From JBBIWA01 sp037439425 (GTDB taxonomy: Bacteria; Acidobacteriota; Blastocatellia; RBC074), in assembly GCA_037439425.1 (NCBI GenBank), contig JBBIWA010000091.1:1-20013 (forward strand): a stretch of 20,013 nucleotides of DNA. Reading direction: 5' to 3'. Below, piece by piece: positions 14,141 through 20,013 of this stretch. The stretch's first letter is position 1, and each line of letters begins with the position of its first letter. The notes below the pieces were generated by a model that worked only from the letters and a program-made list of their open reading frames with translations, was not told where the DNA came from and did no database searches. The translations under genes and the position numbers were made by a program.

Positions 14141-15433
14141 TCAGGTCAACTGAGTCTGACCAGGAATGGCCACCGGCGGCACCGGCAATGGACCCCATTC
14201 GAGTTTGTCAGGCACGAGAATCTCCTTGGAATTCAATGCCTGCTCCCAGCTTACCACCTTGCCCGTGTAAGCCGACATTCGCCCCATGATCGCCGTCAGT
14301 GTGCTTTCAGCCACATTCTTCAGCTCATTAATCGGTCTGCCGGAGCGAATACTGGCAATCAGGTTGGTGTGCTCTTGGACGTAAGGGTTGTTGTCCTTTT
14401 CGCCGAAGCGCCAGTCTTTCTCTCCCGTGATGATGTACTTGTTAACCTGACAGGTGCCCTTGGTGCCGACTAAAGCTTCAGAGACGCTGCCGTCCGTGTT
14501 GGGGATCTGCCGGCACATGCTCATCACATGCACGCCGTTTTCATACTCGTAGTCTACGGCGAAGTGATCGTAGATATGGCCATAGGCCGGGTCTGTGCGT
14601 GCCTGTCTACCACCCATGCCGTAAGCTTTGATCGGATGGGCGCCCAGCGCCCAGTTGATCACGTCGAGATTGTGCACGTGCTGCTCGACGATATGATCGC
14701 CTGAGAGCCAGGTGAAATAGAGCCAGTTGCGCAACTGCCACTCCATATCAGTCCAGCCCGGCTGGCGCGGTTTGTTCCACAGACCGCCTTGATTCCAGTA
14801 ACAGCGCGCTGCCACGATCTGGCCGATAGCTCCGTCGTGAATGAGCTTGATCGTCTCCAGGTAACCGGTTTGATGGCGGCGCTGCGTGCCCGCAGCGATG
14901 GCGAGTCCTTTGGCTTTTGCCTCTTCGTAGAGCGCCAGGCAGGTGCGAATGCCCGCGCCATCAACCGCGACTGGCTTTTCGGTGAAGATGTGCTTGCCCG
15001 CGGCGATAGCTGCTTTCAGATGCTGCGGACGAAAGGCTGGCGGTGTTGCCAGGATGATGTAGTTGACGTCGCTGGCGATGACTTTCTCGTAAGCATCGAA
15101 GCCAACAAAACAGCGATCATTCGGCACGTCAATCTTATCGCCGTACTTCTTGATCAGATTGGAGCGGCTTTCTTCCAGGCGATCTTTGAAGACATCTCCC
15201 ATGGCGACGATCTTAACGCCAGGAGCAGCTTCAAGGACATTGCCCGCCGCTCCGGTTCCTCTCCCGCCGCAACCGATGAGACCGACTTTGATCAGGTCAC
15301 TGCCTGCCGCATATGCTCCGGGGATAATCGGAAGATGAGACACCAGAGTACTACCTACTGCCGCAGCGGTCGTGGTTTTGAGAAAATCGCGCCTTGATGG
15401 TCCTGATGGATGAGACTCTTTCTCTTTGGTCAT
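14141..15433 (-). CDS. TAT-exported Gfo/Idh/MocA-family oxidoreductase
   Basis: A 430-residue NAD(P)-dependent dehydrogenase of the glucose-fructose oxidoreductase/inositol dehydrogenase family, usually acting on sugars or cyclitols. The N-terminus carries a twin-arginine signal, SRRDFLKTT (13-21), followed by a hydrophobic Ala-rich stretch, so the folded protein is probably exported with its cofactor. The Rossmann motif is KVGLIGCGGRG (49-59), the catalytic Lys lies in TEKPVAVD (151-158), and HIVEQHVHNLD (247-257) carries the His/Asp active-site residues. Length and layout match secreted members with a TAT signal. GGAGG precedes the ATG by 7 bases. A promoter candidate lies at 15609-15636. 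Substrate unknown. Confidence 0.92.
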   Translation of the reverse strand: MTKEKESHPSGPSRRDFLKTTTAAAVGSTLVSHLPIIPGAYAAGSDLIKVGLIGCGGRGTGAAGNVLEAAPGVKIVAMGDVFKDRLEESRSNLIKKYGDKIDVPNDRCFVGFDAYEKVIASDVNYIILATPPAFRPQHLKAAIAAGKHIFTEKPVAVDGAGIRTCLALYEEAKAKGLAIAAGTQRRHQTGYLETIKLIHDGAIGQIVAARCYWNQGGLWNKPRQPGWTDMEWQLRNWLYFTWLSGDHIVEQHVHNLDVINWALGAHPIKAYGMGGRQARTDPAYGHIYDHFAVDYEYENGVHVMSMCRQIPNTDGSVSEALVGTKGTCQVNKYIITGEKDWRFGEKDNNPYVQEHTNLIASIRSGRPINELKNVAESTLTAIMGRMSAYTGKVVSWEQALNSKEILVPDKLEWGPLPVPPVAIPGQTQLT

Positions 15434-15777
15434 GGATTTTGCCTCCTGATGATGGTTTCTCCGGCAGGGGACTCAAAAAGATCAAACTCAGCATTGATCG
15501 GGCATTGGGCGCTGTTATCGCGACGGTCTGACCTTGCTGAGAGTCTGAGAGCCCTGTTGCTGTGGAAGACACCGAAGCGTAAAGATTTCTCTTCTTGCCC
15601 GCAGTAGTATTATCACTTTTGTCTGCCATCTGACAAGAAAGTCTGGGATTTGGGGTGTGGACTGCTTCTTCAACAAATTCCTGCTTGTTAGGAAACCGTC
15701 ATCGTTTGGTGGTAACTCTGACACATGGTTTCGGTGAGATGTTGTGTTGTAGCCTGATCCAAGAGAAGGGAGTGATT
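15434..15777. other. Divergent intergenic region
   Basis: About 340 bases between the oxidoreductase gene (minus) and the OmpA-like gene (plus) with no convincing gene. It contains the minus-strand promoter at 15609-15636. I could not pick out an equally good plus-strand promoter. Confidence 0.6.
15609..15636 (-). promoter_or_regulatory. Candidate promoter for the oxidoreductase gene
   Basis: On the minus strand TTGTCA (15636-15631) and GATAAT (15614-15609) are separated by 16 bases. The start would be near 15602, giving a leader of about 170 bases before the ATG at 15433. Confidence 0.45.
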
Positions 15778-16971
15778 ATGGTGATAGCCCGTGTTTCGGT
15801 CATTCTGCTTCTGCTTACGCTGAGCGTGGCTCCCATCTCAGCGCAGACGTCGCGCCGGATTAAGACTGGCGGCAAGAGGCTCACCTCTGCTCAGGTGCCT
15901 TTGCTCACGCTTGAAATCGGCTCGGTCGTCCCGCGCACTGAAGGGGTGAAGCGTTCGTCAGTTAGAACCGTATGCGCAGGCGACCAAGTGCCGCTGCGCG
16001 CGCGCCTGAGTGAGGCCCCAAATAGTCAAAAGCAGTATGCCTGGACCAGTAGCAGCGGCCAAATCATCGGCCAAGGCGAAGAGGTTCTCTTTGATACCAC
16101 GGGATTAACGCCAGGCGATTATCATATCACGGCACAAGTGAGTTACCGCAGCAGCGGTGTGTGTGGCGGTGACTGTACTGCTTATGACTCAAAGACGATT
16201 CGAGTCAGCTCTTGCCCGCCGCTGACAATTTGCTTCCTCTCGCCAGAGCTTAAGGTCACTCCTGAAACAAGCACAGTTCAGCCGGGCGAAGCCGTTGCGT
16301 TGAGCACCTCCGGGCCTGAGGGTGGGCAAGGATATGGTAGCCTGACCTACGTGTGGCGAAGCTCAGCAGGGATGATTTTCGGTCAAGGACCTCAGGCACG
16401 ACTCGATACGACTGGTGTTGCTCCGGAGACGAGAATTGAAGTTACTGTCACGGTGTTGAGCGAAGTAGGAGAGTGTGCAGCTAAAGGTTCTGCGCGTGTA
16501 GTAATGGCTGCACCGCCTGCACCCCCCCGTAGCTATGAGTTAGCGCCCTGTCTCACCTTCAAGCACAACAGCGCCCGTGTGGACAATGCTTGTAAATACG
16601 TGCTCACCGATGCTGCACGCGCGTTGCAGGCCGATGCGCGGGCACGCCTTGTGATCACCGCTTTCCATCATTCTACCGAGGCTGCGGCTATTGCCGCCGC
16701 GCGCGGGAAGAATGTCCGCGACCGCCTCCTTGATGGTTCGCTTGGGATCAAGGTTGATGCTCATCGAATGATAGTTCGCGATGGTGGCCTGACCAAGGAT
16801 GGGAGACAAATCCAGCTCACCTTTGTACCGGACGGCGCGAGTTTACCAGACGGTCCACCAGAAATCAGCTTCGGCCAGCTCGAAAGAGAAAAGAAGACAG
16901 AAGCTAAGCAGCCTGGCTCTCCAGCCCGGCCTGCTACTCGCCGCCGTGCTGCAAGCAGTCAGGTGAGATGA
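15778..16971 (+). CDS. Exported protein with two Ig/PKD-like repeats and an OmpA-like C-terminus
   Basis: A 397-residue protein starting at ATG 15778, where GAAGGGAG precedes it and a signal peptide begins (VSVILLLLTLSVAPISAQ). Two related beta-sandwich repeats follow: one with YAWTSSSGQIIGQGEEVLFDTTG and one with YVWRSSAGMIFGQGPQARLDTTG, about 100 residues apart, each beginning with a Pro/Gly-rich strand and containing cysteines. The last 130 residues (LTFKHNSARVDNACKYVLTD, then AARALQADARARLVITAFHH) follow the OmpA/Pal-like peptidoglycan-binding fold, but the usual NxxLSxxRA motif is only partly kept (AAIAAARGKNVRD). A cell-wall-linked envelope protein is likely. It converges on the Rad52-family gene. 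Confidence 0.75.
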   Translation: MVIARVSVILLLLTLSVAPISAQTSRRIKTGGKRLTSAQVPLLTLEIGSVVPRTEGVKRSSVRTVCAGDQVPLRARLSEAPNSQKQYAWTSSSGQIIGQGEEVLFDTTGLTPGDYHITAQVSYRSSGVCGGDCTAYDSKTIRVSSCPPLTICFLSPELKVTPETSTVQPGEAVALSTSGPEGGQGYGSLTYVWRSSAGMIFGQGPQARLDTTGVAPETRIEVTVTVLSEVGECAAKGSARVVMAAPPAPPRSYELAPCLTFKHNSARVDNACKYVLTDAARALQADARARLVITAFHHSTEAAAIAAARGKNVRDRLLDGSLGIKVDAHRMIVRDGGLTKDGRQIQLTFVPDGASLPDGPPEISFGQLEREKKTEAKQPGSPARPATRRRAASSQVR

Positions 16972-17004
16972 GCCATGCTGAGCGCAGGGAGCTTGACCGT
17001 GGTT

Positions 17005-17496
17005 CTATTGCCCGCTTCCTCTAGCCACGGGTTTGTGCTCTGAGTGGCCCGGCTGTTTGTAGAGGTAGCGCGCCAGGCCGAATTTAGCGGCTGCGCGGCG
17101 TAGCGCCATCGATTCTGCATTGCTGGTGGGATCACCCCATGTCTCCACGTCGTCATCCTCGTTGCCAGTGGCTTCGCGCCAGATTAGCCCCTCCGCCGTT
17201 GGAATGGTGATTCTAGCAGTAACTACTACCTTCCCTGCGACGTGATCTATGCGGCGGATTTCGTAGCACCAACCGGGTGCAAAATAATCCAGGTAATCAC
17301 AGGCCGTATGCCAATTGATAAAGGGCAGCGTCTGCCCGCCTTTCACCTTGTAGCGTAGATGCTGCGGCGCGATCGGTTTCGATAGGTCGGCCAGTATCTC
17401 AGCCTGCGGGCGAGCATAGGGTTTCGGCTGTTTCACCGTGGGCTGGCTTTCTGCGTCGTGAGCGGCGAGTTCGGTAATCATCTCCGGATTGTTCAT
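17005..17496 (-). CDS. Rad52/22-family single-strand annealing protein
   Basis: A 163-residue protein whose middle matches the Rad52/Rad22 annealing fold: HLRYKVKGGQTLPFINWHTA (47-66), WCYEIRRIDHVAGKVVVTAR (76-95), LIWREATGNEDDD (104-116) and NAESMALRRAAAKFGLARYL (126-145). The last helix (the SxxxARRRAxxxFG pattern) is the most conserved part. Such proteins anneal complementary ssDNA in double-strand-break repair and are common in phages; here no other phage gene is near, suggesting a resident or domesticated copy. I start at ATG 17496 because of the AGAGG/GGAGGGG purine tract upstream; an in-frame ATG at 17529 would add 11 residues. Confidence 0.82.
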   Translation of the reverse strand: MNNPEMITELAAHDAESQPTVKQPKPYARPQAEILADLSKPIAPQHLRYKVKGGQTLPFINWHTACDYLDYFAPGWCYEIRRIDHVAGKVVVTARITIPTAEGLIWREATGNEDDDVETWGDPTSNAESMALRRAAAKFGLARYLYKQPGHSEHKPVARGSGQ

Positions 17497-17907
17497 CGGC
17501 CTCTTCCCCTCCAGGTGGCAGTTGCCCAATTTCGTTTAGTCATCCTCAATCGGTAGCCGGCAAGCGACGCCAGGGCAGTCTTGCGTTCGCTGCCAACAGT
17601 CTGCCCAGAGTTAAAGGCAATTTCAAGTCTAAGAATAACATTCAAGGGGTGCTTTTTGACCACATCGTGGTGTGTGCATTTGGCGCGAATGCGCCCAACC
17701 GGCCAGCCTGACGAATCTCCCCGAGGTTGAGGCTCGCTGTCCGGTGTAGCAATCCTCGCAGCAGCTCCCCATCGCTTGTTCGCCCAGGCGTTATCTTCTT
17801 GAGCGGTTGTGGTTTTTGCCAGGGACGAGGTTTTTCCCCCGCCTGAGAGCTTGTCATTCCCCAAAACTTTGCACCAGGTGCCCGCTCACTTCTCAGCCCG
17901 CCAGGCA

Positions 17908-17986
17908 GACGACAGCATAAAGCCTGGGGTGAAACTTGCGGATTGCGGATTTGACAAGCAGGCGACAGCATAAAGCCGGGTGAAAC
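17908..17986 (-). repeat. Two copies of the dispersed CACCCCAGGCTNTATGCT repeat, reverse orientation
   Basis: GACGACAGCATAAAGCCTGG runs into GGTGAAAC at 17908-17935, and a slightly shorter copy is at 17962-17986. Their reverse complement (CACCCCAGGCTTTATGCTGT) matches the repeat leaders at 10007 and 10132 closely. Between them is a GCGGATTGCGGAT tract (17938-17950), the counterpart of the heptamers at 10095-10122. Confidence 0.75.
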
Positions 17987-18036
17987 CCTAGGCTTTATTG
18001 AATAAGTGTAGCTGCTACCTGCGCGAGCAAGTCAAT

Positions 18037-18190
18037 GAGTAATCAGTACTCAACTGCTGCCTAACAGTTTTGCCTACGTCAAAACCACGACCGGAACAGC
18101 AACTGCAGCCTGTTAGTGAGGTTTTGCCAGCGCTAGCTGAAGAAGCAAGTGAGTAGTGGCTACTCAAATGGGTGCACTGCCTCTAGCTTA
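18037..18190. repeat. Two diverged copies of a GAGTA-palindrome module
   Basis: GAGTAATCAGTACTCAA (18037-18053) and GAGTAGTGGCTACTCAA (18151-18167) are both hairpins with the same ends and different loops. Between them, CAACTGCTGCCT (18051-18062) and CAACTGCAGCCT (18100-18111) repeat, GTTTTGCC repeats (18067-18074, 18121-18128), and CTAACAG/CTGTTAG (18061-18067, 18110-18116) is a 7-bp inverted pair enclosing a GTTTTG/CAAAAC hairpin. Confidence 0.65.
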
Positions 18191-18320
18191 CCTTGATCGG
18201 CCCTGGTTCTAACTGCAATCCCATAACCTCAGCATAGCGAGTGAGTTCAGAGAAGGAGGGAGACTAAAGCAGGAGAAGCTCGTTTCTGGCACTGGAGTTG
18301 TAATCCGAGGAGGGTGGAAG

Positions 18321-18473
18321 TTGCAAAGCCAGGCATTCAGCTATAGCTTCAGCGGCCTTGATTCAAACTCTCTAGGGGAGATTACTGGCACACACAAAGG
18401 TCCGCTGCAGCCTTACGGGTTGAAAGAGGATTGGCTGAACGCCCGCAGGGAGAGGTGGGATCTGCAGCAGTAG
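18321..18473 (+). CDS. Possible 50-residue ORF with TTG start (doubtful)
   Basis: TTG 18321 is preceded by GGAGGG with 6-7 bases spacing, a good ribosome-binding site, and reads 50 codons to TAG (18471-18473). The product begins MQSQAFSYSFSGLDS and ends charged, NARRERWDLQQ. No family is recognised. The same frame is open upstream to about 18212 without ATG. The sequence also takes part in stable stems (18410-18523), so it may be an RNA rather than a gene. Confidence 0.25.
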   Translation: MQSQAFSYSFSGLDSNSLGEITGTHKGPLQPYGLKEDWLNARRERWDLQQ

Positions 18474-18523
18474 CGGGTTCCGGTAAGGGCTAGCTCAGAT
18501 CCTGCCCCGTCGATCGCTCCCTG
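18410..18523 (+). ncRNA. Leader with mutually exclusive nested stems
   Basis: Arrangement 1: GCCTTAC/GTAAGGGC (18410-18416, 18483-18490) encloses GAAC-gc-CCGC/GCGGGTTC (18437-18446, 18473-18480). Arrangement 2: CAGGGAG/CTCCCTG (18446-18452, 18517-18523) encloses GGATCTG/CAGATCC (18458-18464, 18496-18502). Each is properly nested and the two are incompatible, as in an RNA switch. It lies upstream of an HTH gene. No known riboswitch class is recognised; the pairings are by eye. Confidence 0.35.
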
Positions 18524-18530
18524 TTTGCGC

Positions 18531-18594
18531 TTGATGTCCATAGTTTGGTGGTGGTAGTGAGAAAGTCCGCCGGCTATCAGGCTATGGACATCAA
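18531..18594. promoter_or_regulatory. Perfect 13-bp inverted repeat upstream of the HTH gene
   Basis: TTGATGTCCATAG (18531-18543) and CTATGGACATCAA (18582-18594) are perfect reverse complements 38 bases apart. The right arm ends 37 bases before the HTH start codon. It could be a two-site operator for the HTH product itself or a stable stem-loop in its message; no T-run follows, so it is not a simple terminator. Confidence 0.7.
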
Positions 18595-18631
18595 CTCTTG
18601 AAGGCGAAGACCTACGGGTGAAACGCTGGTA

Positions 18632-18964
18632 ATGGAAAAAATCGCTCAACCCAAAGCACCTGTTTCAAACTTTGGCCGGTTGCTGGCTGAGAAGCGCAGC
18701 AAAGCCGGTCTTTCACTCCAGGAACTAGCTGAGCTGAGTGGTTTGTCACTGGGTTTTCTCGAAAGCTTGGAATGCTGCGGCCAGGAGGTGCCAGGCTTTG
18801 ATGTCTGTTACAGGATTGCGCAGGCGATCAACACGCGGCAGCAGCAGGGCTTCGTAGTGCAAGACCTCTGGCAGGCAGCTTCGATGGACAGGATAACCAT
18901 GAGATTACACGCTGCTGTGAATTACCATCAGCAAAAGGAGATTGCCTCTGTAGGCCAGCGTTAG
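18632..18964 (+). CDS. XRE-family helix-turn-helix protein
   Basis: A 110-residue DNA-binding protein. Residues 14-47 (FGRLLAEKRSKAGLSLQELA, then ELSGLSLGFLESLE) form a Cro/CI-type helix-turn-helix, with SLQELAELSGLSLGFLESLE as helices 2-3. The remainder of the five-helix domain extends to about residue 75 (VCYRIAQAINTR). The C-terminus (76-110) is short and shows no known sensor domain. The Shine-Dalgarno is weak (GGGTGA). The inverted repeat upstream suggests autoregulation; that is inference. It is alone between structured noncoding regions. Confidence 0.75.
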   Translation: MEKIAQPKAPVSNFGRLLAEKRSKAGLSLQELAELSGLSLGFLESLECCGQEVPGFDVCYRIAQAINTRQQQGFVVQDLWQAASMDRITMRLHAAVNYHQQKEIASVGQR

Positions 18965-18981
18965 CTGGTTTGCCAATCTCT

Positions 18982-19202
18982 GGAGGGTTAAGCCGCCGCC
19001 GCAGCAGCTTAAGCCCCGAGCAAAACTGTGGCGCAGGCTTAACTCCAACGAGACAGCCCCCCACAGCAGCTTCCTGGAGTGCGGAGCGGGTCTCTTCAGG
19101 TCTGGGACGGGGCAACGCCCTGAGACCCGCCCACACGCTGGCGAACGGCAGCCTTTGAGTATCCGGCAGACTCAGAGGGGCAACTGTCGTTCGCCCTTTT
19201 TT
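18982..19202 (+). ncRNA. Structured 3' region or noncoding RNA ending in a strong terminator
   Basis: Stems found in order: GGAG-gg-TTAAGCC with GGCTTAACTCC (18982-18994, 19036-19046), with GCTTAA at 19007-19012 able to compete for TTAAGC; GCGGGTCTC/GAGACCCGC (19086-19094, 19122-19130) with an inner GGG/CCC hairpin; and a composite terminator hairpin. Three well-formed helices within 220 bases and a six-T tail suggest a functional RNA or a long structured 3' UTR of the HTH message. No class recognised. Confidence 0.4.
19140..19202 (+). terminator. Intrinsic terminator with composite stem
   Basis: GGCGAACGGCAG (19140-19151) pairs with CTGTCGTTCGCC (19184-19195), 12 pairs including one G-T wobble. 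Inside, CCTTTGAGT (19152-19160) pairs with ACTCAGAGG (19170-19178), nine pairs with one wobble. TTTTTT follows at 19197-19202. It terminates plus-strand transcription from the HTH gene region. Confidence 0.8.
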
Positions 19203-19448
19203 GCAAAAGCTCAGGCAGATGAGTTTGACATCCCCGGAGGCAATGTGAGGGCGAGGGCATGTGATGATGATCCACTATCCCCTCTTCTTGCTTCTTAGCC
19301 CCGAGTTTTTGCCCACCCATGCTCTACCTTCTTCTCCTCACCCACTCCACAACATAGCCACGCCGATCATTTGCTCCCGGGGTGCGTCTGGGGCGCCTAT
19401 GGGATTGGCTCGAATCCAGTCAGGATTGAACAATTCATTCTTCAGCTG

Positions 19449-19555
19449 CAATCAGGAGCAGCTTGTCAATCAATCCTGCTAAATGGAGAAAAGCCCTGGG
19501 CGTTGCAAATTTGTAGAGGCTTCAATCAGGAGCGGCTTGTCAATCAATCCTGCTA
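19449..19555. repeat. 33-bp direct repeats spaced by 74 bases
   Basis: CAATCAGGAGCAGCTTGTCA runs on to AATCAATCCTGCTA at 19449-19481, and a copy with one change (GCGGC for GCAGC) lies at 19523-19555. Each copy contains AGGA...TCCT arms. A related GTCAGGATTGA word occurs just upstream near 19420. Confidence 0.8.
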
Positions 19556-19617
19556 TAAGCAGGCCGCTCCTGGCCGCAGCCTTCCTTCACTGCTTACTAT
19601 AAACTCCGTTGCGGAAA

Positions 19618-19713
19618 GGATGCTACGAGCTTGCCTCGTGGAGTTTCACGCTCACGGTTGCTCTCACCGTAGCTTGCCAACGTGAATCTCCGCGAGCCAA
19701 GCTCGCGGCATCC
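19618..19713. repeat. Nested REP-like stem-loop element
   Basis: GGATGC/GCATCC (19618-19623, 19708-19713) encloses GGAGtTTCACG/CGTGAAtCTCC (19640-19650, 19681-19691; one T-T mismatch) and the perfect hairpin CGCGAGC-CAA-GCTCGCG (19691-19707). Part of the left arm (CCTCGTGGAG) recurs after the minisatellite at 19951-19960, so the element belongs to a dispersed family. Confidence 0.65.
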
Positions 19714-19730
19714 TGGAAATTCGTTCCCGC

Positions 19731-19946
19731 CGATTGCAGCTGCCACCATAACCATCCCCGGCGCGGGGCCGGGGCATTTGTCCCGATCTTGCTTGTTTTG
19801 ATCGATTGTAGCTTCCACCATAACCATCCCCGGCGCGAGGCCGGGGCATTTGTCCCGATCTTGCTTGTTTTGATCGATTGTAGCTTCCACCATAACCATC
19901 CCCGGCGCGAGGCCGGGGCATTTGTCCCGATCTTGTTTGTTTTGAT
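19731..19946. repeat. 72-bp minisatellite, three tandem copies
   Basis: Units 19731-19802, 19803-19874 and 19875-19946. Copies 2 and 3 are almost identical; copy 1 differs at a few bases. Each contains the 7-bp hairpin CCCCGGC/GCCGGGG with loop GCGAG (GCGGG in copy 1). The unit is a multiple of three and open in several frames, but the translations have no genic character. Not CRISPR: the whole unit is repeated with no unique spacers. Confidence 0.92.
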
Positions 19947-20013
19947 CGAACCTCGTGGAGCTTCGCGCTAGCAGCTAAGGCGCCCGGCTCACTGACAAAG
20001 TTATGGATATACT

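Larger units (their letters stand above)
17530..18320. other. Gene-free, repeat-rich stretch upstream of the Rad52-family gene
   Basis: No credible gene. 17530-17880 contains the leader of the minus-strand Rad52-family gene and otherwise nothing I recognise. 17899-17990 holds two copies of the dispersed repeat also seen near 10.0-10.2 kb. 18037-18190 holds two diverged copies of a palindrome module. Open frames here are short and lack conserved features. Confidence 0.6.
19203..20013. other. Gene-free terminal stretch made of repeats
   Basis: About 800 bases without a credible gene. 19203-19448 shows nothing I recognise. The rest holds the 74-bp spaced direct repeats (19449-19555), a nested stem-loop (19618-19713), the 72-bp minisatellite (19731-19946) and, at 19951-19965, a partial second copy of the CCTCGTGGAG word found in the nested stem-loop. 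Open frames here are translations of the repeats. Confidence 0.65.

Noticed and set aside
15351..15629. 92-residue minus-strand ORF over the oxidoreductase start
   Set aside because: It lies in a different frame, overlaps the promoter and Shine-Dalgarno of the oxidoreductase gene, and has no recognisable domain.
17493..17864. 123-residue minus-strand ORF overlapping the Rad52-family start
   Set aside because: Composition is not protein-like, no conserved motif is seen, and it overlaps the better-supported gene start.
18059..18117. Second attC site (GCCTAAC ... GTTAG)
   Set aside because: The outer boxes look right, but there are no L boxes in the correct places; the pairing is explained by CTAACAG/CTGTTAG within a locally duplicated module.
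18400..18600. RNase P RNA, suggested by GAGAAAGTCCGCCGG at about 18559
   Set aside because: Only a short resemblance to the GAGGAAAGTCC core; the required ACAGAA partner and P4 pairing are missing.
19731..19946. CRISPR array or repeat protein gene
   Set aside because: The whole 72-bp unit repeats with no unique spacers, and translations are open in several frames with no start, ribosome-binding site or protein-like composition.

Overview
The window looks like a moderately GC-rich chromosome segment from a free-living, Gram-negative-type bacterium. Gene content (TAT-exported Gfo/Idh/MocA oxidoreductase, secreted SUMF1-type protein, signal-peptide OmpA-like protein, secretin-short-domain protein, anti-sigma-like membrane protein) and the many dispersed palindromic repeats suggest an Acidobacteriota-like genome. 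That placement is an inference, because no rRNA or marker gene is present.

Layout. 1-205 is the 5' end of an IS66-type transposase cut by the window edge. 265-518 is a small hairpin-rich element with terminal inverted repeats. 714-2121 is a minus-strand unit: a strong sigma70-type promoter beside a 17-bp palindrome, then ssb, then a Cys-rich unknown gene. 2291-3675 is a minus-strand pair: an anti-sigma-like membrane protein with an uncertain N-terminus, then a secretin-short-domain protein. 3807-4418 is a 4Fe-4S uracil-DNA glycosylase. 4497-9058 is a plus-strand run: promoter, four-helix membrane protein, small hydrophilic protein, and two ABC half-transporters whose motifs identify a heterodimeric exporter with one degenerate ATP site.

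9192-10674 is an accessory patch: a DUF4258-type toxin gene broken by compensating deletions, its intact YgiT-type zinc-finger antitoxin, an integron attC-like site directly after it, a fragment of an MNT-type nucleotidyltransferase gene, a cluster of small hairpin repeats, a pair of direct repeats, and a tRNA-Thr(CGT) with its own promoter. 10720-11535 holds a cupin and a DinB-family protein. 11620-12639 (SUMF1-like) and 12689-13741 (ApbE) are divergent. 14107-13850 is a two-helix membrane protein and 15433-14141 a TAT-exported oxidoreductase, both on the minus strand. 15778-16971 is an OmpA-like secreted protein, convergent with a chromosomal Rad52-family annealing protein (17005-17496).

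The last 2.5 kb is nearly gene-poor but highly structured. It contains repeats shared with the 10-kb patch, a possible 50-aa ORF overlapping mutually exclusive RNA stems, a perfect 13-bp inverted repeat in front of an HTH regulator gene, a hairpin-rich 3' region ending in a very strong terminator, and then several repeat families including three copies of a 72-bp minisatellite. The two places most likely to hold something undescribed are the attC/broken-toxin patch and the structured RNA regions flanking the HTH gene.
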